Source of the DNA: Defluviitaleaceae bacterium
GTDB taxonomy: Bacteria; Bacillota; Clostridia; Lachnospirales; WQUN01
DNA: 60,258 nucleotides
Direction: 5' to 3'
Assembly (NCBI GenBank): GCA_009779755.1
Contig: WRDO01000018.1
Span: forward strand, 1 to 60,258
Position numbers and translations under genes: made by a program. Under the pieces are notes generated by a model. It made no database searches, had not been told where the DNA came from, and saw only the letters and a list, made by a program, of their open reading frames with translations. The first letter of the stretch is position 1. Each line of letters starts with the position of its first letter. Below, in pieces: positions 30,138-40,166 of the stretch.

Positions 30138-31463
30138 ATGAGGCTCCGTTGGTATTTGCTTCGCACACATATAGGGATATTTATTACGCGGTACAGAAGG
30201 GCGTTAAGCCGTTTGTATTGGGCGTGCGTGACAGTTATATGCGTTACGCTGATTGCCATACCCCTAACCTTGGCGATACGCAGCCCCCATGTACGGCTGC
30301 CCCATATCCACGGGATATCCCCCGAGGTTAACATGCTTATACAGGAATGGAACCGCGTCGCGGCACAATACAGGCGGGAGGCCAGCCGTTTGGGCGGGTT
30401 TACCACACTGGTTAACAATATGATGGCAAACTATCCTTTTTTTGATATTTTCGTTGAGCGTACGGGTTTGGATTATTTGGAGATTGCCATCGGGCTGCAC
30501 GAGGAGCTGTCGGAAACGGCGCGTTACAACCCCGCCCCCGATTTTTTCGAAAATTTTGCGCGGGAACGGTTTATCGATATGTTTGAGGGTTTGGGGGATG
30601 TTCAATTAGGCGGGGAAATCAGGGGTATCATCCCTTGGATATCGGAGCCGTACTTTATGGGGCATTACGACTGGCGTTTCTACGACGACCGATATGATAT
30701 AGAGGTATTGGAAGGCAATATCACCACCGAAACGTTTGCCGAAGAGGGTATAACGTATCTGCGTATCAACCACTTTTTGCCCAAGGGTTATGAGCCGATA
30801 AGCCGCCATCCCTATTGGCGTTTCGATTTTGACGCGGACAAGGAATATTTAACGGATTTTTTCAACGGGCTTTATGAATACGAACATTTGGTGATTGACA
30901 TACGGGGGATCAATGCCGGATTTGGGGATTATTTCCTGCCCTTGGTGCTGGAGCTCCTTGTCAACGAAGTGATAAGAAAGCAGTTTTACGCCTTCCAAAC
31001 GGAAGGAGGGTTCGCGCGCCGCGTAAGCGAGGCGTACCGAACATGGTACGGCTTTAACCCGCAGTTGACGCGGAGCGCTTTGTTAACCCAAGAATTTACG
31101 TATGAAATACCCGAAGCCTTGACGGAGGGTTTTCCCATAGTCATTACGGCACGGCCTGCCGAAGAAAACAGACCCGTGTTTAACGGGCAAATATGGCTGC
31201 TGACCGATTCGAATAACTTTACGGGGCCAAACCCCATGTACTTACAAACCGCAAGGGATGCGGGCTTTACGATTATCTATGAGGAGACCCCCCAACCCGA
31301 GGGCTGGGAAACCTCCTTTATGCGACTTAATTACGGAGGCTTGGTATTGCGGTTAAACCCGCTGTATTTCACAAACGATGAGGGCAAATCCTTTGAAGGG
31401 ATGGGTGCGTTTTACGACTACCGCTTGGACGGAGAATGGATGGATATAATCAAAAAGGGGTGA
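30138..31463 (+). CDS. Membrane-anchored S41-peptidase-like protein, catalytic serine apparently missing
   Basis: This 441-residue protein has a basic N-terminus, one TM (about 28-47) and an extracytoplasmic domain resembling C-terminal processing (S41) proteases. ITYLRINHF and HLVIDIRGINAGFGDYFLP match the strands YxRIxxF and LxxDLRxNxGG. IWLLTDSNNFTGPNPMYLQ falls where S41 enzymes carry the nucleophile (SxAE). There the serine-alanine pair is replaced by Thr-Gly, so proteolysis is doubtful and a peptide-binding role is possible. No PDZ domain is obvious. It is packed between the small membrane protein and the RCC1 lipoprotein. Confidence 0.55.
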   Translation: MRLRWYLLRTHIGIFITRYRRALSRLYWACVTVICVTLIAIPLTLAIRSPHVRLPHIHGISPEVNMLIQEWNRVAAQYRREASRLGGFTTLVNNMMANYPFFDIFVERTGLDYLEIAIGLHEELSETARYNPAPDFFENFARERFIDMFEGLGDVQLGGEIRGIIPWISEPYFMGHYDWRFYDDRYDIEVLEGNITTETFAEEGITYLRINHFLPKGYEPISRHPYWRFDFDADKEYLTDFFNGLYEYEHLVIDIRGINAGFGDYFLPLVLELLVNEVIRKQFYAFQTEGGFARRVSEAYRTWYGFNPQLTRSALLTQEFTYEIPEALTEGFPIVITARPAEENRPVFNGQIWLLTDSNNFTGPNPMYLQTARDAGFTIIYEETPQPEGWETSFMRLNYGGLVLRLNPLYFTNDEGKSFEGMGAFYDYRLDGEWMDIIKKG

Positions 31464-31468
31464 GAGGC

Positions 31469-32950
31469 GTGAAAAGGAGTATTTTGTTGATAATCATGAC
31501 GGTTATCCTTTTATTGCTTGCCGCTTGCACAGGCGGCGGGCTTAGTGACGGGGATTATCCCCTACCCGAAGAAACGCCGATACCTACGCCAACGCCGACA
31601 CCCACACCTACCCCGGCATTGCCGCTCCCCGCTAATCCGCCGCCCGTGCTGATACCCGGCAGGGTGCAAGCCACGCCGGAGCCGGAACCCGCGGCGCTTA
31701 TCCCCCAACCGTCGGAGGCCCTTACAGTACCCGTCAACCGCCGTACGATAAGTGCCGGTAAAAGTTTTTCCACCGTCATAACCGAGGACGGCGGTATGTG
31801 GATGTGGGGTGCGCTTCCCATGCCGGATGGGTTTACGTTCTTTTTCCATGTATTTTATGCCGTGCTTGATGGTACGCTCTTTCTTTGGGACGCGGCGGGG
31901 AATGCCTTTATACCGGATCCCAATATGATGAGCGGCGACGGCACCCATTATTTTTTATTTTGCGCCGAAACAGGCGTACAAAGAAATATTAACACCCTGC
32001 GTATCGAAGACGCCGAGGGCAATCCTTTTACCCTAAACGATATGCCGCAGATGGCTTTGATAAACGCTTTTCTCGTCCCCGGTCAAGTAGCGGAAAACGC
32101 CTTTTCCGTATACGTCGATATCATCCATTCGTCGGTTTATATGATAGACGAGGCGGGTACCTTATATTGGGTGGCATTTAACCATAACGTGGAGGATGTC
32201 CACCCAATGGAGGAAAACGTGGCGGATTTTATGACCGTTCAGTTCAGCAGGAATATCGGGCCCGGGCCGTTAAATAATACCCGATATTTCAGCGCCGTGT
32301 TGCATACCGACGGTTCCTTTTATCTGGATGGGGACCCGGACGGCAGAACGAGACTCGTTGACGCGAATATCATCGCCATGGACTACGGGACAACCCATGC
32401 CTTGTTTCTCGCTTACAACAACCAGCTTTGGGCCATGGGCTCGGGCAGTGCCGTAGGCATACCCAATCATATAGGTGCGGCACCCCCCGCGTGGGTTATG
32501 GACGGCGTTGTCCAAATCGCGGCGGGCAGTGTACACAGCGTTGCGCTGACAGAGGAAGGCAGGTTGTATACTTGGGGGATGAATACCCGCGGCCAGTTGG
32601 GTACGGGTGACTTCACCAATCAAGTGCGGCCCGCTTTTATCATGGATAATGTAGTCGCGATATCCGCCGGGGATTTGTTTACCATGGCGATAACCGCGGA
32701 CGGCAATTTGTGGGGCTGGGGATGCAACCGATACGGGCAAATAGGTAACCCCGCCCTTGTGACGTTCGCGCCGATGCTGATCATGGAGGATGTGGTTGCT
32801 GTTTCCGCCGGGTACGGTCATACATTGGCGCTTACCTCCGACGGAACCTTGTGGGCTTGGGGGAATAACGTAAACGGCCAATTGGGCGACGGCACCCGTA
32901 ATAACAGCCGCGAACCCATCATGGTCATGAAGGGGGTAAAACTACCTTAA
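31469..32950 (+). CDS. RCC1-repeat lipoprotein
   Basis: This 493-residue protein begins with a lipoprotein signal (KRSILLIIMTVILLLLAAC, Cys20) and a Thr-Pro linker (PTPTPTPTPTP, from about residue 37). An RCC1-type propeller region from about 85 to the end follows. The last three repeats are textbook, for example IAAGSVHSVALTEEGRLYTW and VSAGYGHTLALTSDGTLWAW with the GQLGxG motif; the first ones are degenerate and two may be lost. I chose the GTG start because AGGGGTGAG lies just upstream and it gives a clean signal peptide; the gap to the preceding gene is 5 bases. It is a likely partner of the RCC1-bearing permease. Confidence 0.85.
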   Translation: MKRSILLIIMTVILLLLAACTGGGLSDGDYPLPEETPIPTPTPTPTPTPALPLPANPPPVLIPGRVQATPEPEPAALIPQPSEALTVPVNRRTISAGKSFSTVITEDGGMWMWGALPMPDGFTFFFHVFYAVLDGTLFLWDAAGNAFIPDPNMMSGDGTHYFLFCAETGVQRNINTLRIEDAEGNPFTLNDMPQMALINAFLVPGQVAENAFSVYVDIIHSSVYMIDEAGTLYWVAFNHNVEDVHPMEENVADFMTVQFSRNIGPGPLNNTRYFSAVLHTDGSFYLDGDPDGRTRLVDANIIAMDYGTTHALFLAYNNQLWAMGSGSAVGIPNHIGAAPPAWVMDGVVQIAAGSVHSVALTEEGRLYTWGMNTRGQLGTGDFTNQVRPAFIMDNVVAISAGDLFTMAITADGNLWGWGCNRYGQIGNPALVTFAPMLIMEDVVAVSAGYGHTLALTSDGTLWAWGNNVNGQLGDGTRNNSREPIMVMKGVKLP

Positions 32951-33019
32951 TTTTTCACGCAACCTGAAAAGATCCGTTGTCGGTGATTATATGCGTAGTG
33001 TTATAGGAGGAGAACCGAC

Positions 33020-36000
33020 GTGAAAATCAATATTTTTTTGAAGTCCGTGTTGCGTCAGCCCATACGGACTTTTGTTTTATCCTTACTTATTGCGGCGGCT
33101 TCGTTTGCCTTGGTGGCAAGGGTTACGGAGTACATCGTCGTAAGCAATGAAATCAAAAGGATAGAAGGGTACTACCGATCCATCGGTATACTTTCGCCTT
33201 TGTATTTCAACGATTTTACCGGCTATCACGATGTAAGACGGGCAGCGGAGCTCATCGAAGGGAGCCGTCATGTATCGATTTCCGATACCCGCCGCTTTAC
33301 ACAGGGTGTAATGGCGGATCGGCTCAACATCGTGACCCAAAGCAACGTTAATTTTTTCCATCCCACGCTGCACGGCTTGGACATGGAGCTGATGGATCAT
33401 TATTTCGTCGGTTATCTGATGATGGAGCCGCGGTTCACACGTTCGGGGGGTGTCCCGATGCTGTGGGTTGGCATCAACGTTGTGGAGCTTGTTTTGGGTG
33501 ACCCCAGATCCTTGATTTCGGGTGATCGAACCTTTGTCAACGAACGGGGACAGGTAGCCACCGTACAAAGCAGGCAGCACATGTACCTGACGCTGACCGA
33601 GGAAGAAGGGGAACTGTACGAGCGAGGGCTTTGGAGCCCCTTTGACGGCTTGCGGATTGCCGAACATGCCCTATTCCGGGCTACGGCCGCGGATATGGAC
33701 AGGGGCGATTGGGGTACTGTATGGGGGCATTTTATCTGGTACCTCCTGCCCTTTAACGAGGATCGTGTTTTTTATTCAAGCCCCACGGACGTGGATATCA
33801 TCGAAAACTTTGAGATGCATTCGCAAAACCTTTCCTCCGTTACCGTCATCGACACAAAGGACATGACGGCCATCCCCCGCTTTACCAACAACCGCACAAC
33901 CCGCTTGCTGGATACCATGCTGTACCCCGCGGGGCGTTGGCTTACCCATGAGGATTATCTGACGGGCAATCGGGTAGCCGTGGTTTCGGCCCAGTTGGCC
34001 ATACGGCGCAACCTGCATGTGGGGGAAACCTTTACGATTACCCTGCGGGACAATCCCCGCCCCAATTGGATTGACCGCTCCGTTGTTGACCCGGACCCTT
34101 GGGCAAGCGGTATCGAGCATTGGTGGGATAACCACCCTGCCGGCTGGTGGAGCATGATCGATTCCACCCACGACAATTGGCGGGACTTTCCGACTTACGA
34201 GTTGGAGTTGGAAGTGGTGGGGGTATTTTGGAACATACCGCACTTTATCCACAACTTTACCTCGACGGAAATATTCATCCCCGCGGGTTTGATGCCCGAG
34301 GGCTTCGGTTGGGACGATGCGCCGCTGCTTTCGGCGATGTACAGCTTTGTACTGGATTCGCCCCGTTCCGAACGGCTCTTTATACGGGAAAACCGTGCGG
34401 CTTTGGCCGACTTGGGTTTTGCCCTGTTGTTTTTGCCAAACGGCTTTGAAGCCCTTGCCGCCGCCACCGACCCCATCCGTACCTCCATTACCGTAAACCT
34501 CGGCATCTTTACCGGGGTGTCGGTATTGGTTATGTTGCTGGTTATCTTCTTATATATTCGGCAATGGCGCAGGAACGTAGCCATCGCCAAGGCGTTGGGC
34601 GTGCCTTCGTCAAGGGTGCTCGCCCAGCTTTTTACGCCCGTTATTTATATATGGATACCCGCCGTGATTGTCGGCTCCGTGGTGGGTTGGTCCTTTGCGC
34701 TGGGGGAAGCGGAAGCCACCCTTGGGGGCTTCGCCGAACAATATGAAGTATATACGGAGGCGTTGATCGGGACGGTATGGCTGGCGGTGATGGTCGGGGC
34801 AATTTCGTTGACTATTTTTACGGGGATATACCTTGCGGGTTTTTCCTTGGTACGCCGCCCGGTGCTTGAACAATTACAAGGCAACGTTCAAAGGCGCCGC
34901 AGGGAAAAAGTAATCGAATCGGGTATCGTACCCGAAAACTTTACCGTCGAAGGTATTTCCATACCGCAGGAGCCGCTGACCAAAACCCGTATCGGCGTCA
35001 TGTATTCCGTATTGCGGCACGGTTATCGGCATATCGTCCGTTCCCCGGTAAAAACGGGGCTGGCGTTTATCGTCGCCATGCTTTTTGTGCTTTCGTTGGC
35101 TTGGCTTAACGATACGATTTATTTTACGGAAAGCGAAGTCGAACGGCTGTGGAATGAAACCGTAATCACCGCCGAAATCGTGCGTATCATCGATCCCTTC
35201 GACATCGATGAAGTGAATCTCCCTTGGCAAGCGCATATTGCCCCGTCCAGTTGGGATTCGGTTTTGGCTACGGGTTTTGTGACGGAATCCTACAGGGAGG
35301 CGTTATCCGTAGGACATTCGCAATATCTGTTGGGAATCAGCCATTTGGAGGGTTTTATCGAAGAAAATACGAAAACCCCGTTGGATGAACAGCTTGGGAT
35401 TTTCTGCGATGACATCGTTATCGAATACTCCCCCGGCTTCGGCGCGGAGGACTTTGTGTTCACACCGGATATGCCTACCCCCATTTTCGTCCAGCGGAGC
35501 TATTTGGAGGATTTCGAGGTTACCATCGGTGAAACCATTACCTTTATGGTTTATGACATAAATAATATATTGCAGGTAAATTATGCGACGATTATCGGCG
35601 CATTTGACGGCGGCCTGCGCCGGGGGGTCAACCGCTTTGACCTGCATGTATTCGTGATGCCTATATCCGCTTTGTATCACCACGCGCAAGGCCTTTGGCT
35701 CTTTGATGAAGGAAACACGGAATGGGGTATGTTTGGGATGCAAACAGGGCGCCCCACGTATCTGACGGCGCGTTTCGTATCAGACCCCACCCGCAACCGT
35801 GAGCTTGCCCAACTGCGCGAGCTGACCGAAATCGTCCTGGCACAAAACAATTTGGGCAGGTATGTGGGACCGGTACCCCTCGAAATGCTGTTGGACGACG
35901 ACGTTATCGAAAACGTTATCCAACCCATGGAGCGTAACCTGTCCCTGCTGCGTGTCCTGTACCCCATCGCCATCGGCTCCGCTTTTGTGCTGGCGTTGGG

Positions 36001-36289
36001 CTTGTCATTATTAATCATGATGCAAAACGCCAAAAACGCCGCCATCATGCGGGTGCTGGGCAAGGCGAAGGGTGCGTCACGGGCGGCCCTTTGTTTGGAA
36101 CAGTTGGTTGTGTGTTTGATCGGGGTGATTATGGGCTTTGCCGCCATGCTGTTGGTTGGCGTAACCTTTGGCGTGACACCCCTTGCTTTGGCGGGGGTTT
36201 ACTTTGCCGGAGCGGCCGTCGGTTCGCTTGTCGGGGCGTTTGTCATCAGCGCAAAGTCCCCGATGGAATTGCTTCAAGTGCGTGAATAG
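33020..36289 (+). CDS. MacB/FtsX-family ABC permease
   Basis: This 1089-residue membrane protein has an N-terminal TM (SVLRQPIRTFVLSLLIAAAS), a large extracytoplasmic domain (about 45-480), then a three-span FtsX block (from about 495: SITVNLGIFTGVSVLVMLLVIF). A second TM (FIVAMLFVLSLAWL), a second extracytoplasmic domain and a C-terminal FtsX block follow. This is the two-FtsX architecture of MacB-like mechanotransmission or lipoprotein/peptide export complexes. GGAGG precedes a GTG start. The cognate ATPase follows after 13 bases. It may export peptides or drive an envelope enzyme; the substrate is unknown. Confidence 0.85.
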   Translation: MKINIFLKSVLRQPIRTFVLSLLIAAASFALVARVTEYIVVSNEIKRIEGYYRSIGILSPLYFNDFTGYHDVRRAAELIEGSRHVSISDTRRFTQGVMADRLNIVTQSNVNFFHPTLHGLDMELMDHYFVGYLMMEPRFTRSGGVPMLWVGINVVELVLGDPRSLISGDRTFVNERGQVATVQSRQHMYLTLTEEEGELYERGLWSPFDGLRIAEHALFRATAADMDRGDWGTVWGHFIWYLLPFNEDRVFYSSPTDVDIIENFEMHSQNLSSVTVIDTKDMTAIPRFTNNRTTRLLDTMLYPAGRWLTHEDYLTGNRVAVVSAQLAIRRNLHVGETFTITLRDNPRPNWIDRSVVDPDPWASGIEHWWDNHPAGWWSMIDSTHDNWRDFPTYELELEVVGVFWNIPHFIHNFTSTEIFIPAGLMPEGFGWDDAPLLSAMYSFVLDSPRSERLFIRENRAALADLGFALLFLPNGFEALAAATDPIRTSITVNLGIFTGVSVLVMLLVIFLYIRQWRRNVAIAKALGVPSSRVLAQLFTPVIYIWIPAVIVGSVVGWSFALGEAEATLGGFAEQYEVYTEALIGTVWLAVMVGAISLTIFTGIYLAGFSLVRRPVLEQLQGNVQRRRREKVIESGIVPENFTVEGISIPQEPLTKTRIGVMYSVLRHGYRHIVRSPVKTGLAFIVAMLFVLSLAWLNDTIYFTESEVERLWNETVITAEIVRIIDPFDIDEVNLPWQAHIAPSSWDSVLATGFVTESYREALSVGHSQYLLGISHLEGFIEENTKTPLDEQLGIFCDDIVIEYSPGFGAEDFVFTPDMPTPIFVQRSYLEDFEVTIGETITFMVYDINNILQVNYATIIGAFDGGLRRGVNRFDLHVFVMPISALYHHAQGLWLFDEGNTEWGMFGMQTGRPTYLTARFVSDPTRNRELAQLRELTEIVLAQNNLGRYVGPVPLEMLLDDDVIENVIQPMERNLSLLRVLYPIAIGSAFVLALGLSLLIMMQNAKNAAIMRVLGKAKGASRAALCLEQLVVCLIGVIMGFAAMLLVGVTFGVTPLALAGVYFAGAAVGSLVGAFVISAKSPMELLQVRE

Positions 36290-36302
36290 AGGGAGGAACG
36301 AT

Positions 36303-36998
36303 ATGTTTAAGCTGGACAACGTATGCTACCGCTATAAAGCGGGCACACAGGACGTACTTAAAAACGTAAACGCGGAAATGGAGGCGGGTAAGCTCCACGC
36401 CATCGTAGGCCCCTCGGGCAGCGGGAAAACCACGTTGCTCTCCATTATGGCGGGGATGGACCGACCCATGGAGGGCGCGGTGTACATCGACGGGGAGGAT
36501 CTGTCCAAGCTGGATTTGGACCGTTATCGGCGGGAAAAGGTCTCCATGGTGTTTCAAGCGTTCCATTTGTTCCCCCTGCTGACGGCTATGGAAAACGTAT
36601 GCTACCCCATGGAAACCTTGGGGGTGTCGCGCAAGAAGGCGATGGAACGCGCCAAACCCCTGTTGGAATCCGTAGGCATCGACGGGGATAAGTACAGCCG
36701 CTATCCCTCCAACCTTTCCGGCGGGGAGCAACAGCGCGTAGCCATTGCCCGCGCATTAGCCTCGGGCGCAAAGTTGATATTGGCGGACGAACCTACGGGT
36801 AACTTGGACTCCGCCAACGGCAACGCCGTAATGGATATCCTTCGTTATTTGGCGCACGAACGGAGCTACTGCGTAATCATCGTCACCCACAACCCCGAAA
36901 TCGCCGAATCCGCCGACCAGGTATTTAGGATGAAGGACGGAAAATTGGAGGTAAAAACCCATGAACGGGATGATCACGCGCGTTATCGCAAACCTTGA
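36303..36998 (+). CDS. ABC transporter ATPase, MacB/LolD type
   Basis: This 231-residue ATPase has Walker A GPSGSGKT (near 38), the Q-loop [11 protein letters not shown], signature [15 protein letters not shown] and Walker [17 protein letters not shown]. The LDSANG D-loop is typical of the MacB/LolD/FtsE group. It energises the preceding two-FtsX permease. GGGAGGAACG precedes the ATG; a reading 40 codons longer lies wholly within the permease gene and is rejected. Its last 38 bases overlap the MoxR gene, so translation is probably coupled. Confidence 0.93.
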   Translation: MFKLDNVCYRYKAGTQDVLKNVNAEMEAGKLHAIVGPSGSGKTTLLSIMAGMDRPMEGAVYIDGEDLSKLDLDRYRREKVSMVFQAFHLFPLLTAMENVCYPMETLGVSRKKAMERAKPLLESVGIDGDKYSRYPSNLSGGEQQRVAIARALASGAKLILADEPTGNLDSANGNAVMDILRYLAHERSYCVIIVTHNPEIAESADQVFRMKDGKLEVKTHERDDHARYRKP

Positions 36999-37920
36999 AA
37001 AAGTAATCATCGGGAAAACCGAGGAAATAAAACTCATCCTCGCCGCCTTGCTGGCAGGGGGGCATGTACTCCTTGAGGACGTACCCGGTACGGGCAAAAC
37101 CGTGCTGGCCAAGGCGTTGGCGAAATCCTTCGACTGCGAATTCTCAAGGGTGCAGTTTACGCCGGATTTGCTGCCGTCGGAGCTGACGGGGATTAACTTC
37201 TACAGCCCCAAAAGCGGCGAATTTACCTTCCGTAAGGGGAGCCTGTTCGCCAACATCGTGCTGGGGGACGAAATCAACCGCGCCACCCCGCGCACCCAGT
37301 CCGGCTTGCTGGAATCCATGGAGGAGCGGCAGATTACGGTGGACGGCGTAACACATCCCTTACCCGCGCCCTATTTCGTCATCGCAACCCAAAACCCCAT
37401 CGAAACGCAAGGGACGTTCCCCCTGCCCGAAGCCCAGTTGGATCGCTTTTTATTACAATTGAAATTGGGTTATCCTTCTTCCGAAGAAAGCGCGGCGATA
37501 TTAAAGCGTTTTATCGACCCGGAAGAAGCGGGCCGCGACCCGTTAAAAACCTTGCAACCCGTATGCGGCTTGGAGGATTTGCTGGATATGCAAGCCTCCG
37601 TCAAAAATATCTACGTACATGAAGTGATTTTCAAATACATCGTGGACTTGGCCGAAGCCACCCGAAACCACGAAAACGTGTCATTGGGGATTTCCACCCG
37701 GGGTATACTGGCCCTGACCAAAATCGCCCAAGCCTATTGCGCCATCCGCGGGGAGGAATTCGTTACCCCAAAGGCTGTGCTGGATGTAATGCCTTATGTG
37801 TTCGCCCACAGGCTTATCATAAAAGGGGGTATCCACCGCAGGGGTTCGGCGTTTGCGATTTTGGACGAAATAAAGGACAGCGTAACCGCCCCCGTCGAGG
37901 AATGGAAGGCCAAGCGGTAA
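36961..37920 (+). CDS. MoxR-family AAA+ ATPase
   Basis: This 319-residue AAA+ protein has Walker A EDVPGTGKTVLAK (near 39), Walker B VLGDEINRATPRTQSGLLE with MEERQ, sensor 1 FVIATQNPIETQGTFPLPEAQLDRF and a helical lid. MoxR proteins act as chaperones that assemble or activate metal- or protein-partner complexes, typically with DUF58/VWA partners as here. GGAGG lies 8 bases before the ATG. It overlaps the ABC ATPase by 38 bases and is followed by DUF58 and the two membrane paralogues, the usual MoxR-DUF58-transglutaminase layout with the last member altered. Confidence 0.93.
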   Translation: MNGMITRVIANLEKVIIGKTEEIKLILAALLAGGHVLLEDVPGTGKTVLAKALAKSFDCEFSRVQFTPDLLPSELTGINFYSPKSGEFTFRKGSLFANIVLGDEINRATPRTQSGLLESMEERQITVDGVTHPLPAPYFVIATQNPIETQGTFPLPEAQLDRFLLQLKLGYPSSEESAAILKRFIDPEEAGRDPLKTLQPVCGLEDLLDMQASVKNIYVHEVIFKYIVDLAEATRNHENVSLGISTRGILALTKIAQAYCAIRGEEFVTPKAVLDVMPYVFAHRLIIKGGIHRRGSAFAILDEIKDSVTAPVEEWKAKR

Positions 37921-37926
37921 GCCCCC

Positions 37927-38964
37927 GTGTTTATCATTGCCTTAGGCGTTATCGTATTGGCCGTAACCCTTTTACAAGCCCTTGTCTACCGAAAATACTG
38001 GGACAAGGATTTGACCATGGATTTCCGATTTTCGGGTAAGGAAGCCTTTGAGGGGGAGGGTTTGTCCTTATATTCGGAAATCGTAAACAAAAAGCCCCTG
38101 CCTCTGCCGTGGCTGATGGTGGAATACCAACTGTCGGCGAACCTGATCTTCTCCGGCGACAGCGGCTTTGAAGTTGGCGAAACGATGAAAACGGGCTTGT
38201 TTTCCGTGTTGATGTACCGACGCGTACGGCGCAAGCTGCCCTTCACCTGCGGCAAGCGGGGTTTCTATCGGTTGCGCCGCATCCGTCTGTCGGGGAGCAA
38301 TCTGCTCCATACGCAAACCTACCATAAGTATATGCAATGCCTTTCGGATTTAACGGTTTTCCCAAGGTTGTTAACGGATTACGAGGAATTCCCCCTTATC
38401 ATCAATAATCTGGACGCCATGCTGCTTGTCCGTTCCCTAATCAACCCCGACCCTTTTACCTTTCGGGGTCTGCGGGAATATACGCCCACCGATCCGCTGC
38501 GTAATATTAATTTCAAAGCCACCGCCATCGCACAGCAGCTGATGGTGAACATCCACGCGCCCACCTCGTCCAAGCAATTGGAAATCATTTTAAATTTGGA
38601 GCACGGCGACGGATGCAGCGACGAACTGTTTGAACAAAGCATACGCTTGGCGGCGACCGTCGCAAACCATTACATCAGCGAGGATGTCCTCGTGGGCTTT
38701 TACACCAACGGCAGGGATGTCTTAACCGGGGAAAACGCCCGCATCCCCGGCGGGACGGAATCGGCGCAGCTGTACGCCATCTACCAAACGCTGGGGCGAC
38801 TGGGCCTCGCTTACAAACCCGGGCATATTTCGGGTTATTTGGATACCCTTACCGATACGCGGAGCGTGTATGTCGTGATTTCCGCCTATCGCGGGGAGGA
38901 CTTTGTGACGGCTATCGGCGAAATGGAAGCCCGCGGCTTATCCGTATCGGCGGTGCGGCCGTGA
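37927..38964 (+). CDS. DUF58 domain protein (MoxR partner)
   Basis: This 345-residue protein has an N-terminal hydrophobic segment (FIIALGVIVLAVTLLQALVY), a beta-rich stretch and the DUF58 signature TDPLRNINFKATAIAQQLMVN (near 180), followed by a VWA-like region. DUF58 proteins are encoded beside MoxR ATPases and are thought to be their membrane-linked partners. The start is a GTG six bases after the MoxR stop, with no strong ribosome site between. Its end overlaps the next start as GTGA. Confidence 0.88.
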   Translation: MFIIALGVIVLAVTLLQALVYRKYWDKDLTMDFRFSGKEAFEGEGLSLYSEIVNKKPLPLPWLMVEYQLSANLIFSGDSGFEVGETMKTGLFSVLMYRRVRRKLPFTCGKRGFYRLRRIRLSGSNLLHTQTYHKYMQCLSDLTVFPRLLTDYEEFPLIINNLDAMLLVRSLINPDPFTFRGLREYTPTDPLRNINFKATAIAQQLMVNIHAPTSSKQLEIILNLEHGDGCSDELFEQSIRLAATVANHYISEDVLVGFYTNGRDVLTGENARIPGGTESAQLYAIYQTLGRLGLAYKPGHISGYLDTLTDTRSVYVVISAYRGEDFVTAIGEMEARGLSVSAVRP

Positions 38965-40166
38965 ACATCCGCGAAACCGTAAAGGACATACTGGCTAACA
39001 CAGTCGTTTTCCTGCTGTTTTTCGGCGGCCTTGCTTCCGTGTATATGATTATGTTTAACGAGCTGCCGTGGGTATATATATTGCTGGTTGTCCCGTTTTT
39101 TATCCTGTATTTGGTGCGGAGGCTTGTATTCGTAAAATTTACGTTTTTCGCCATCCACGGCTTATGCCTTGGGTTGCCTTTTTTGTTTACAAGCAACCCC
39201 ATCGAAATGATCCCTTTTTATATCGCTGTCGTCTTTATCATCATCTATTCCGTCCGTATCCGCACGAAACAAGAATGGCGGCCCGAAACCGGGCAAATCT
39301 TCGGCTTGACCCTTTCCTTCGCCGCTATGTTCTTTTTGGTTTCCACTATTTTCAGCGCATCGGTTGAAGATACGGACAGGTTCTTTTTTGCGGTGACGTT
39401 AATCGCGATTTCTTCCGCTATCTTGGTCGCGCAAATGGAAAATATAGACAACCGCCTCCGCTTCCTCCCCGACCACCTGAAGGAATCCTCCCGCGTTGTG
39501 CTGTCTGTAAACAACAAGCTGATCAGCGGTTTTATGATTTTCCTTGTCACCGTGGGTATGCTTGCCTTGTTTTCCCCCAATATATGGCGTCTTGCGCGGT
39601 ATGGCGTGATGGTTACGCTTTATGCCCTTAGGGCGTTGTTTATGGTCCTTGCCGTTCATTGGCTTTTTGGGGGAGAAGCGGACGCGGGGGAACTTGAAGA
39701 AACACCGTTTATGATGGAAGCGGATGATGAAGAGAGCACCCTCAATATTTATGATTCCGATGAATTGTACGAAGCCTTTATCACACTGTATAACATTCAT
39801 GTAATTATCTTTATCCTAATACTGGTCATTTTGATCCTGTATGCCTCACGCAACGTAATCAAAGCCCTGCTCAAAAATTTCTTTAACAAAACAAGCGGTG
39901 ACGAAGAGGAATCCCTCATGCCCGACGATGCCATGGGCAAGCTAAAATTCCTGTTCGGCGACATCGCTTCCTTCCTGCCCCGCTTCCGCTCCCACGGGCA
40001 TCCCGTTCGCCGCGCCTACGCCAAAAAAGTAAACCGCCATATAAAAAAGGGCGCGCCCATTACCCTAAGCGACACCCCGGATAAAATCGCCGATAAAATA
40101 CGCCCGACGGAAAATATCGACGAACTGACCGCCCAATACGAGCGCGTGCGGTACGGGAAGCTATGA
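38961..40166 (+). CDS. Polytopic membrane protein, paralogue A (transglutaminase-less TgpA-like, inferred)
   Basis: This 401-residue protein has about eight N-terminal TMs, an acidic linker (EADAGELEETPFMMEADDEE), one more TM and a basic cytoplasmic tail (HPVRRAYAKKVNRHIKKG, then DTPDKIADKI and a terminal QYERVRYGK). The tail resembles DUF4129, which ends transglutaminase-like TgpA proteins encoded next to MoxR-DUF58. Here the catalytic transglutaminase domain is replaced by the short acidic linker. That comparison is inference from layout and motif style. The GTG start overlaps the DUF58 stop. It is almost identical to paralogue B at both ends. Confidence 0.8.
   Translation: MNIRETVKDILANTVVFLLFFGGLASVYMIMFNELPWVYILLVVPFFILYLVRRLVFVKFTFFAIHGLCLGLPFLFTSNPIEMIPFYIAVVFIIIYSVRIRTKQEWRPETGQIFGLTLSFAAMFFLVSTIFSASVEDTDRFFFAVTLIAISSAILVAQMENIDNRLRFLPDHLKESSRVVLSVNNKLISGFMIFLVTVGMLALFSPNIWRLARYGVMVTLYALRALFMVLAVHWLFGGEADAGELEETPFMMEADDEESTLNIYDSDELYEAFITLYNIHVIIFILILVILILYASRNVIKALLKNFFNKTSGDEEESLMPDDAMGKLKFLFGDIASFLPRFRSHGHPVRRAYAKKVNRHIKKGAPITLSDTPDKIADKIRPTENIDELTAQYERVRYGKL

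Noticed and set aside
31575..31625. Tandem CCNACN repeats as a regulatory repeat
   Set aside because: They encode the Thr-Pro stalk of the lipoprotein, which explains the periodicity.
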